DNA of 7,916 nt from DATAYF01 sp036272735 (GTDB taxonomy: Bacteria > Chloroflexota > Ktedonobacteria > Ktedonobacterales > Ktedonobacteraceae): assembly GCA_036272735.1 (NCBI GenBank), contig DATAYF010000122.1:1-7916 (forward strand), in the 5' to 3' direction. The notes below the pieces were generated by a model. The model worked only from the letters and a program-made list of their open reading frames with translations, had not been told where the DNA came from and ran no database searches. Positions 1 through 5,494 of this stretch are shown here, piece after piece; position 1 is the first letter of the stretch; each line of letters begins with the position of its first letter. The translations under genes were made by a program, and so were the position numbers.

Positions 1-1
1 C

Positions 2-166
2 CCATCTTGCTCTTTAACGACTCGCCGCAGGGTCCGGAGCTGGAACGGCCACCCCGGAGTGCCTATAAACATTCCTCGCGAAGGACTACCAGGCGTTTAC
101 GCCTGGGGACTGCTCAGCATCGGGGCCGCCGAAGCAAGCCCCCGCCCTTGGGCGTGGGGTCGCTGA
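2..166 (+). pseudogene. C-terminal tail of a TnpB-type transposase (partial, truncated by window edge)
   Basis: An open frame enters from the left edge and runs 54 codons to TGA at 164-166. It has no catalytic motif, so the identification rests on its end: the last residues, EASPRPWAWGR, are encoded by a GAAGC-plus-GC-hairpin sequence. Many IS605/IS1341-type tnpB genes end this way, because the reading frame runs into the right end of the element and gives tails such as KQEASP. The catalytic part would lie to the left, outside the window. Whether the full gene is intact cannot be judged. An alternative is that this is only non-coding transposon end and the open frame is chance. The element-end call is firmer than the coding call. 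Confidence 0.35.
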
Positions 167-167
167 C
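89..167 (+). mobile_element. Right end / omega-RNA-like 3' region of an IS605/IS1341-type (TnpB) element
   Basis: Two hairpins are visible. The first is a perfect 8-bp stem, CCAGGCGT at 89-96 against ACGCCTGG at 99-106. The second has 9 bp with one bulged T: C-rich arm 139-147, TT loop, G-rich arm 150-159. The segment from GAAGC at 131 through the second hairpin to GTCGCTGAC at about 167 has the layout typical of TnpB-element right ends, which form the 3' scaffold of omega-RNA. The sequence just after it, from 168, is then the flank, and would be the guide if the RNA were made. The exact boundary is inferred, and the left end is outside the window. Confidence 0.5.
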
Positions 168-1196
168 CATCGTTAATGGTTGAGAGCCGCATAGGGCGAG
201 TGCCGTGCAAAGAACTATCGGGGCCAGCAGCGCGGCCGAGAGCAACCCATTGAGTGGAACATGCAGCCAGGTCAAGAAAACGAATTGCAGCAGCACGAGC
301 AGCATAAGTAACCCGATGGAGGTGGCAAGCGTTGCCACGCGCCAGCGCTCTTTTAGCCGTACTCGCGCTGTTTGCTGACGCAGTTCGGATTGTTCGCGAG
401 CAGTTTGTTGTACCGCCAACAGCCGCTGGCGCTCTTCGTCCAGTTCGACATGTTGTGCTTGCAACTGCTCAACGAGCGTCTGCGCCTTCCTTTTCAAGAA
501 GAGCGCGTCAACCAGCATCTTCTCTGCCATCTGTTGGGCACGATCCCCCAATATCTGCACGGCATGTTGCAATAACGGTGGTACAGCATGGTTAGGCGAG
601 GATTCCAGCACGTACACGGCTTCCATGACACGCTTTTGCGCCTCTTCCTCTACAACATCCTGAAAGGTATGATACAACTGCTGATAGTTGTGTTCCGCGC
701 GGGTGTAGGCTTCTTGCAGGCGATTGCGTTCGTCCAACAGTTCGCGAAAATTGGCCTGCTGAGAGGCGAGTTCCTGCTGATAGCCGGTATGCACCACAGC
801 CATTTCCTGGTCGCGGGCAGTTTGCACAGCCCCGTATTCGTCCGTGACGCGCTGTAATGCATGCTCCTGGTCACTGATGGTGCAACGTAGCCGGTGATTT
901 TCGGCGCGCAATTGGGCAACGAAGCGCCAAGCTACTTTTGCGCCCGAAGTATCACTGGACAACTGCGGCAACTGCTCGGTTCTAGGCTGCTGTTTTTGTT
1001 GCAAAATGTGCCGACGTTTCTCGCTCAACATACTACGATGATCGGGGATATGAGGTAAACGCGCTAAGGCATCGGTTTCCTGAGTGAATACTACGAGAGC
1101 ATCGGTGTTAGATGTGACATCTTCAAATGTATCGATCACAAATGGGGCTTCTGTAAACGTGTTTGCAGCTTGCGTAGTATGCTCTGGTGACGGCAT
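114..1196 (-). CDS. Coiled-coil protein with two C-terminal membrane segments, unknown function
   Basis: I do not recognise a family. The 360-residue product has a polar N-terminus (1-85), then long Gln/Glu/Arg-rich helices with coiled-coil character (about 88-190 and 227-285). A short Pro-containing break near 200-210 separates them. Two hydrophobic segments follow, about 288-310 and 316-337, with a short loop. The layout suggests a membrane-anchored protein whose coiled coil lies in the cytoplasm, perhaps a scaffold. I prefer ATG at 1196 because AGAGG (1205-1209 on the plus strand) sits 8 nt upstream of it; a GTG at 1205 would overlap that ribosome site. The last 17 residues, from VSDPTPKGGG on, are the reverse strand of a transposon end, so the natural C-terminus has probably been replaced. 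The gene lies downstream of the desaturase in the same direction, but a strong hairpin separates them. Confidence 0.75.
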   Translation of the reverse strand: MPSPEHTTQAANTFTEAPFVIDTFEDVTSNTDALVVFTQETDALARLPHIPDHRSMLSEKRRHILQQKQQPRTEQLPQLSSDTSGAKVAWRFVAQLRAENHRLRCTISDQEHALQRVTDEYGAVQTARDQEMAVVHTGYQQELASQQANFRELLDERNRLQEAYTRAEHNYQQLYHTFQDVVEEEAQKRVMEAVYVLESSPNHAVPPLLQHAVQILGDRAQQMAEKMLVDALFLKRKAQTLVEQLQAQHVELDEERQRLLAVQQTAREQSELRQQTARVRLKERWRVATLATSIGLLMLLVLLQFVFLTWLHVPLNGLLSAALLAPIVLCTALALCGSQPLTMVSDPTPKGGGLLRRPRC

Positions 1197-1204
1197 GCTT
1201 GGCA

Positions 1205-1209
1205 CCTCT
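1205..1209 (-). promoter_or_regulatory. Ribosome binding site deciding the start of the coiled-coil gene
   Basis: The minus strand reads AGAGG, then 8 nt, then ATG at 1196. This supports the ATG over the in-frame GTG at 1205, which overlaps the site. No convincing -35/-10 pair was found upstream. A TTGACG occurs on the minus strand near 1242-1247 but has no good -10 at the right distance. Confidence 0.5.
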
Positions 1210-1302
1210 TGGCTTTTTTTTGTTTGTACCGCACATATAGATCGTCAATAATGTACAGTGGGTAATTCGCACTAAATTGGTTACCTACTATCTATTATGC
1301 AC

Positions 1303-1338
1303 GCAAGCATAAAGAGATGCAAGTCTCTTTATGCTTGC
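1303..1338 (-). terminator. Perfect 15-bp inverted repeat between the desaturase and coiled-coil genes
   Basis: Arms GCAAGCATAAAGAGA (1303-1317) and TCTCTTTATGCTTGC (1324-1338) are perfectly complementary around a 6-nt loop. The hairpin starts 21 bp past the stop codon of the desaturase gene, where a terminator is expected. There is no uridine run after the stem in either direction, so it is not a classic intrinsic terminator. It could instead be a 3'-end stabilising hairpin or a processing site. Confidence 0.55.
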
Positions 1339-1358
1339 ACCTGGACGTTTCGAACACT

Positions 1359-2861
1359 TTATCTTTCAAGGAGGACTGCTGGCGAGCCAATATGAGCAGT
1401 GCCGATCATGTCAGCTGCGATCTTGCCCGAACTCATCACGCCTGGCAAGCCAGCACCAGGATGTGTTCCAGCACCGACGAAGTACAGATTGGGCACATCC
1501 TCGCTGATGTTGTGCGGACGGAACCAGGCGGATTGGGTTAGTAATGGCTCGACGGAAAACGCGCTGCCAAGGTAGCTGTTGAGCGTGTTCTGAAAATGCA
1601 GTGGATCGATGTAATGTTCAGAAACAATATGCTTGGAGAGGCCTGGTAGGTAACGCGCTTCCAGATAGTTGATGATGGAATCGCGATAGGGTTTTGCCAT
1701 CGTGCGCCAATCCACGTCGCCACCCAGGTGTGGAACCGGAGACAGGGCATACCAGGCATCACAACCTTCGGGAGCCAGTGATGGATCAGTAGCCGTGGGG
1801 CGATGCAAGTAGAGCGAGAAATCTTGCGGTAAATGCTTCTTTTTGAAGATATCATCCAACAAGCCCTCGTAGCGCGGACCCATCAAGATCTCGTGGTGCG
1901 CCACATGCTCGTACCTGCAATCTGTGCCGAAGTAGATCACAAAGAGCGACATGGAGTACTCGATATTCTTCAAGTGGCTATCGATATTTTTGTGGCGAAA
2001 GCGTGCAGGAACAAGGTGCAGATAGGTGGAGGCAACGTCGGCATTGCTGACCACGCAATCAGCAGGCAAAAACTCACCATCCGCCATATGCACGCCGGTT
2101 GCTTTTTTTGTGCCCTCGTCGATCACAATTTCCCGCGCTTCCTGATTGAGCACAAGCTTGCCACCAATCTCCTCGAACAACTTGATCAGTCCTTTCACAA
2201 GCGCGCCGGTGCCCCCCATAGCAAACCAGATGCCAAATTTCTGCTCAAGAATGTGAATTAACGCGTAAATAGAGGTGCTTTGAAACGGATTGCCGCCAAT
2301 GAGCAGCGGATGGAAACTGAAAACCTGGCGCAAGCGTTCATCTTTGATATACTGGTTGACGAAGCCCGCTACGGACTTGTAGGCTTGCAGACGCACCAGG
2401 TCTGGCGCAACCTTGAGCATATCCCCCACGTGCGTAAAGGGTTGGTCGATCAACTCGAACCCCTTCTGATAAATACCCTCGGCCGCTTGCACAAAACGCA
2501 GGTAGCCCTTGACGTCGTTGGGCTGAAACCTGCGAATCTCGTCAATAATATGCTCACGCTTCCCATTGTAATGAAAAACGGAGCCGTCTTCAAAACGAAT
2601 ATTGTAGAACGGATCAACGGGAACAAGCTTGACATACTCCTCGGTTTTCTTGCCGCCCAGCGCGAACAGGTCATGAATCATCCATGGAGCGGTAATAATG
2701 GTGGGGCCACCATCAAAGGTAAAGCCGTCCTGTTCGTAGACGTAGGCGCGCCCACCCGCTTTATCACGCTTCTCGATTATCGTTACCGCATGCCCCTGTG
2801 CCTGAAGACGCAACGCGGCCGAAATGCCCCCGAAGCCGCTCCCAATTACAACAATATTCAT
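1359..2861 (-). CDS. crtI: Phytoene desaturase-type FAD-dependent carotenoid oxidoreductase (CrtI family)
   Basis: CrtI-family enzymes desaturate phytoene towards lycopene using FAD, at the membrane. This 500-residue product has the normal length. Its N-terminal beta-alpha-beta FAD fold carries GSGFGG at residues 7-12, and the acidic end of beta-2 followed by GGR (IIEKRDKAGGR) is present. The C-terminal CrtI signature is intact near residues 458-486, with VGAGTHPGAGLPGV followed by SGK. I chose ATG at 2861 because it begins directly at the first strand of the FAD fold. ATG at 2888 (509 residues) and GTG at 2927 (522 residues) are in frame and possible. No strong ribosome site precedes any of them. 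No crtB, cyclase or other pigment gene is in the window. The exact product (lycopene, neurosporene, or a diapocarotenoid as in CrtN) cannot be told from sequence. Confidence 0.88.
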   Translation of the reverse strand: MNIVVIGSGFGGISAALRLQAQGHAVTIIEKRDKAGGRAYVYEQDGFTFDGGPTIITAPWMIHDLFALGGKKTEEYVKLVPVDPFYNIRFEDGSVFHYNGKREHIIDEIRRFQPNDVKGYLRFVQAAEGIYQKGFELIDQPFTHVGDMLKVAPDLVRLQAYKSVAGFVNQYIKDERLRQVFSFHPLLIGGNPFQSTSIYALIHILEQKFGIWFAMGGTGALVKGLIKLFEEIGGKLVLNQEAREIVIDEGTKKATGVHMADGEFLPADCVVSNADVASTYLHLVPARFRHKNIDSHLKNIEYSMSLFVIYFGTDCRYEHVAHHEILMGPRYEGLLDDIFKKKHLPQDFSLYLHRPTATDPSLAPEGCDAWYALSPVPHLGGDVDWRTMAKPYRDSIINYLEARYLPGLSKHIVSEHYIDPLHFQNTLNSYLGSAFSVEPLLTQSAWFRPHNISEDVPNLYFVGAGTHPGAGLPGVMSSGKIAADMIGTAHIGSPAVLLER

Positions 2862-2894
2862 AATACTAATTCGTTCTACTCTTTTCATGAAAAT

Positions 2895-2900
2895 AGTATA
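2895..2900 (-). promoter_or_regulatory. Candidate -10 box upstream of the desaturase gene
   Basis: The minus strand has TATACT here, with the ATG at 2888 beginning 7 nt downstream. A transcript starting there would be leaderless for the 509-residue form, or have a 27-nt leader for ATG at 2861. No recognisable -35 lies 16-18 bp upstream, so this is weak. A small palindrome, AGAAT-g-ATTCT at 2934-2944, is about 35 bp further upstream. Confidence 0.25.
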
Positions 2901-3046
2901 GATTGGTGGTCCTACAAGCCGAGCCACACTGACAGAATGATTCTATCATAGCAGATCAGCACTAGAGAGACGTTGATGACTCGACAAAAAGGGTAGGGGG
3001 ATAACTAGTTCTTAGAAACGTGGTCATCTCTACCCACCTCATGGTC

Positions 3047-3069
3047 AGGTATCCCTCTTGATGATACCT
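3047..3069 (+). repeat. Subterminal inverted repeat (possible left-end hairpin of the element)
   Basis: AGGTATC (3047-3053) and GATACCT (3063-3069) are perfect complements around a 9-nt loop. The dyad overlaps a second one, ATGATA-cct-TATCAT (3061-3075), so the two stems are mutually exclusive. IS200/IS605 elements carry such imperfect hairpins near their ends as transposase sites. The second dyad could also be part of an operator, since it sits between the -35 and -10 boxes. Confidence 0.4.
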
Positions 3070-3086
3070 TATCATACGTGTATAAT
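3058..3086 (+). promoter_or_regulatory. Sigma70-type promoter of the RHH-tnpB pair, probably giving a leaderless mRNA
   Basis: TTGATG (3058-3063) and a consensus TATAAT (3081-3086) are separated by exactly 17 bp. The RHH start codon ATG at 3094 begins 8 nt after the -10 box, where transcription would start. The message is therefore expected to be leaderless or nearly so. Confidence 0.7.
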
Positions 3087-3090
3087 ACGT
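3074..3090 (+). promoter_or_regulatory. Candidate operator: two ATACGT direct repeats 11 bp apart across the -10 box
   Basis: ATACGT occurs at 3074-3079 and 3085-3090, one helical turn apart, flanking and overlapping TATAAT. Arc/CopG-type RHH proteins bind tandem short sites with about this period, and usually repress their own promoter. The next gene encodes such a protein, so autoregulation is a reasonable inference. No binding data are available. Confidence 0.45.
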
Positions 3091-3093
3091 TGT

Positions 3094-3255
3094 ATGGGTA
3101 AGACAACGAAGCAACAACAAATCACGGTGTATCTCCCACCTCAACTGGTTGGACGCTTGAAAGATCGTGCGAAAAACAATCATCGCTCAATGAATGCAGA
3201 GTTGACAGTGGCACTTGAGAAACACCTTGAGCAGCAAGAGGACGGGAAAAAGTGA
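3094..3255 (+). CDS. Small Arc-like ribbon-helix-helix DNA-binding protein
   Basis: The 53-residue product fits the Arc/CopG fold: a short basic N-terminus, one beta-strand (ITVYLPP, residues 10-16), helix A (QLVGRLKDRAKNN) and helix B starting at RSMNAEL, which matches the R-S-x-N-A-E signature of Arc-type proteins. It should dimerise through the strand and bind tandem operator half-sites. Start choice: ATG at 3094 follows the -10 box by 8 nt. A longer form from TTG at 3058 would begin inside the -35 box and add residues foreign to the family. The stop (3253-3255) overlaps the tnpB start region, either GTGA at 3252-3255 or TGATG at 3253-3257, so translation is probably coupled. It likely regulates the element's own promoter. 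Unlike tnpB, this gene shows no damage. Confidence 0.75.
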   Translation: MGKTTKQQQITVYLPPQLVGRLKDRAKNNHRSMNAELTVALEKHLEQQEDGKK

Positions 3256-4390
3256 TGTCGGTCAAGCGTGGGTATCGCGTGGAACTCGACCTCAATAACG
3301 AGCAAATCACGGTCTGTCGCAAACATGCGGGTGCATCCCGCTGGGCGTATAACTATGCGCTCACTCGCAAAAAAGAGAACTACAAGGCTGGTCTCAAAAC
3401 GCCCTATGCGGCGGAATTGCATCGGGAGATGAACGTCTTGAAGCGGTCTACGCCCTGGATGTACGAGGTCAGCAAATGTGCGTTTCAAGAAGGATTGCGT
3501 GACCTGGACGATGCGTTTAAACATTTCTTTCGCAAGTGTCGCCTCAAAAAAGAGGGCAAGTGGCAAGGCTCGTGCGGCTATCCCCGCTACAAGTCTCGCA
3601 AGAAGGCGATAGGCGGGGCGCGGTTCACTGGTGCTATTCACGTCTATCCTGATGCGATTCAGTTACCCCGTTTGGGATGACTCCGGCTCAAAGAGCAGGG
3701 CTATCTGCCGATGAACGTCAAAATTGGGAGTGCGACGATCAGCGAAAAGGCGGGCCGCTGGTACGTTTCGATCTGTGTGCACATGGAACAAGCAGAACCA
3801 CGTCATGCGACAGGTGAGGTGATTGGCGTTGACCTGGGGATCAAGACGCTGGCGACGCTTTCCGATGGACGCACCTTTGCGAACCCCAAAGCCCTCGCGT
3901 CGAGAGGATAACAGCGCTGAAACGAGCGTCACGCCGTCATTCTCGCAAGGAAAAGGGGAGCAAGAACCGGATCAAGGCGAAACAGCGTCTAGCAAGTATG
4001 CATGCTCGTATTGCCAACATCCGCAAAGGCGCGCTACACAAAGTAACGAGCGCTATCGTGGCGAGAACCAAACCCGAAAGCGCGCGCCCTGCTTGCGTCG
4101 TGTTGGAAGACCTGAACATAAGAGGCATGCTCAAAAACCGGAAATTGTCACGTGCTATTGCTGATGTGGGCATGTACGAATTCAGATGACAGATTGAGTA
4201 CAAAGCGACCTTTGCGGGTGCGCGTGTGGTCATCGTCTCGCGCTGGGAGCCGTCAAGTAAGACGTGTAATTGTTGTGGCACAGTACGCGCCACCCTTGGA
4301 CTGAATGAGCGAGTGTTTGTGTGCGAGGATTGCGGGTATGTTGCAGATCGAGACTACAACGCAGCGAAGAACCTCGCACGCTTAGCATAA
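3252..4390 (+). pseudogene. tnpB: TnpB-family RNA-guided nuclease, inactivated by two nonsense codons and a frameshift
   Basis: TnpB proteins are RuvC-type nucleases guided by omega-RNA from the element's right end. The read-through product would be about 379 residues, a normal length. The N-terminal helical domain is clear (HAGASRWAYNYALTRKKENY). Frame 1 stops at TGA 3678-3680 inside RLG*LRLKEQGYLP and continues in the same frame to TAA 3909-3911. The conserved sequence then resumes in another frame from about 3905 (ITALKRASRRHSRKEKGSKN), needing one extra base. A second TGA at 4187-4189 falls inside YEFR*QIEYKA, and the gene ends at TAA 4388-4390. All three RuvC acids survive: Asp in VDLGI (3831-3833), Glu in VLEDLNI (4106-4108), Asp in DRDYNAAKN (4352-4354). 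The zinc-ribbon CxxC pairs also survive. The start is GTG 3252 or ATG 3255. Confidence 0.88.
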
Positions 4391-4520
4391 GCAGAAGAAC
4401 TACCGTGAGTTACACGGGAAGTCAACGCCTGTGGAGATCATGTCAGACTTTGGAAACAAAGCAGTGGTCGACGAAGCAGGAACCGAACCTCATTTGGGCA
4501 TTGTCCTACATGTCTAAGTT
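4391..4520 (+). ncRNA. Probable right end and omega-RNA 3' scaffold of the TnpB element
   Basis: This is the stretch between the tnpB stop and the phosphoesterase 3' end. It holds two short hairpins: CCGTG (4403-4407) with CACGG (4413-4417), and CTTTG (4448-4452) with CAAAG (4457-4461) closed by a GAAA tetraloop of the GNRA class. A GAAGCAGG motif at about 4473 resembles the GAAGC that opens the terminal hairpin of the other element at 131, but the hairpin after it is weak here and may have decayed. TnpB guides are normally the flank directly beyond this end. The boundary is uncertain, and with a dead tnpB the RNA would have no partner from this copy. Confidence 0.4.
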
Positions 4521-4521
4521 T

Positions 4522-4540
4522 CGGATAACGGTATTATCTG
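4522..4540 (-). terminator. Short hairpin just past the phosphoesterase stop codon
   Basis: GATAA (4524-4528) pairs with TTATC (4534-4538) around CGGTA, extended by a G-T and a C-G pair to 7 bp. It begins 3 nt beyond the stop codon of the phosphoesterase gene, a suitable place for a 3'-end hairpin. There is no T run after it on either strand. It could equally belong to the transposon's right end. Confidence 0.25.
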
Positions 4541-4543
4541 TAT

Positions 4544-5437
4544 TCACACTCCATACAGATCCATCACCGCAATTTCGGGGCGACAATCGAAGCGCACATG
4601 CGGGGAGAGCATGCCGAGACCGCGATTGGTATAGGCGAGTATGTTCCCAATGTGATAGAGACCCATCGGGTATTTGCGCGAGAGCGGCGGAAGGAAGATT
4701 GGCCCATGCAAGGGGATACGCACCTGGCCGCCATGCGAATGGCCGGAAAGTTGCAGACCACAACGCCCATCATGCGCCGCCACATCAGCAAAGTCGGGTT
4801 CATGCACCAGCAACAGCGCCGCACCCTCGGCGGGCAGAGAGGTCGTCAATTGCTGCAACAATGGTAGGTGCGTCCATACCGGCACAGGTGTTCCCCGGTT
4901 TGTCGGCCAGAGATCATCCAGGCCAACGAGGTGCAATAGCTGGTCGCCACGCCGGATGGTATGCGTGGTATTCGCCAGTTCCTGCACATTACCAGCACGC
5001 AAACACGCACGTACCCAGTCAGCACCAGCAGGGTGATCGTGGTTGCCGAGCACGCCAAAGACGCCATCCTTTGCCTGCAATTTGCTGAATTCCGCCAGTG
5101 TACGCTGTAGGCCAGGAAGATAATCGGTCACAAAATCGCCGGTGATGGCAATCACGTCGGCGTGTAGCGTATTGATGGTATGTACCAGGCCAGCCAGGCG
5201 TTCAGCCGTCATAAAAGTATTGTCCGCGTGGATATCGGTGATCTGTACCACGCGATAGCCATGAAATGCGGGCGCGAGGCGGGATAGATGTAATTGTTGA
5301 TGCGTAATATCAAACCACGTTGGCTCGACGTTGCGCGCATAGTACAGCGTGCCAGCGCCAACGGCACCGAGGCCAACCGTAGTAACAGCCGTTCCTTTGA
5401 GGAACCAGCCTAAAAATTTGCGTCTTGTCATGGGCAT
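4544..5437 (-). CDS. Tat-exported metallophosphoesterase, YkuE/YaeI type (COG1408)
   Basis: This is a calcineurin-like dimetal phosphoesterase, 297 residues, the usual size for the YkuE/YaeI group. The metal-site motifs appear in order: TDIHAD with Asp68 and His70, GD at 100-101, GNHD at 131-134, His212 in VHEPD, and GHSHGG at 232-237. The N-terminus carries a twin-arginine signal, T-R-R-K-F-L at residues 4-9, followed by a hydrophobic stretch to about residue 33. It is thus expected to be exported folded by Tat and to work outside the membrane, as YkuE of Bacillus does. Relatives act on phospholipids or lipid-A-type pyrophosphates; the substrate here is unknown. ATG at 5437 is the first start; ATG at 5431 is equally good, and ribosome sites are weak for both. 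It lies 57 bp after the thioesterase gene in the same direction and is probably the last gene of the operon. Confidence 0.87.
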   Translation of the reverse strand: MPMTRRKFLGWFLKGTAVTTVGLGAVGAGTLYYARNVEPTWFDITHQQLHLSRLAPAFHGYRVVQITDIHADNTFMTAERLAGLVHTINTLHADVIAITGDFVTDYLPGLQRTLAEFSKLQAKDGVFGVLGNHDHPAGADWVRACLRAGNVQELANTTHTIRRGDQLLHLVGLDDLWPTNRGTPVPVWTHLPLLQQLTTSLPAEGAALLLVHEPDFADVAAHDGRCGLQLSGHSHGGQVRIPLHGPIFLPPLSRKYPMGLYHIGNILAYTNRGLGMLSPHVRFDCRPEIAVMDLYGV

Positions 5438-5494
5438 GTATCTTATCTTTCATGCTATACATCATCCCTGTTGCTCGGATCAGAAAAAATCACG

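Larger units (their letters stand above)
2990..4520 (+). mobile_element. Degenerate TnpB-only transposon (IS605/IS1341-like) with an RHH accessory gene
   Basis: The element consists of a promoter with subterminal inverted repeats, a small RHH gene, a broken tnpB and a hairpin-containing right end. No tnpA (Y1 or serine transposase) is present, so it would need a transposase in trans. The ends are approximate. On the left a possible stem pairs GGGTAG (2991-2996) with CTACCC (3030-3035). On the right the structured sequence fades near 4510-4520, just before the phosphoesterase 3' end. It lies upstream of the desaturase gene and downstream of the phosphoesterase gene, and interrupts no recognisable gene. 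Confidence 0.65.

Noticed and set aside
1210..1302. Promoter for the coiled-coil gene, with TTGACG as -35
   Set aside because: No acceptable -10 lies 15-19 bp downstream, so I did not list it.
2280..2951. Long plus-strand open frame (223 codons) across the desaturase gene
   Set aside because: It is antisense to a full-length CrtI with intact FAD motifs, has no recognisable domain, and reads like reverse-strand shadow sequence.
3058..3093. Longer RHH protein starting at TTG 3058 or ATG 3061
   Set aside because: These starts lie in the -35 box and would need transcription from further upstream; the added residues are not RHH-like.
3823..4164. Open frame continuing after the first tnpB frame (113 codons)
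   Set aside because: Its translation does not match TnpB; the conserved sequence is in the third frame, so this one is only an overlap.
3252..4390. tnpB as a TldR-type nuclease-dead regulator or as a gene with TGA read-through
   Set aside because: All three RuvC acids are intact, unlike TldR proteins, and a separate frameshift means stop read-through alone would not restore the product.
4321..5088. Plus-strand open frame running from tnpB into the phosphoesterase region
   Set aside because: It is in the wrong frame for the TnpB zinc ribbon and continues antisense to the phosphoesterase; it has no domain of its own.
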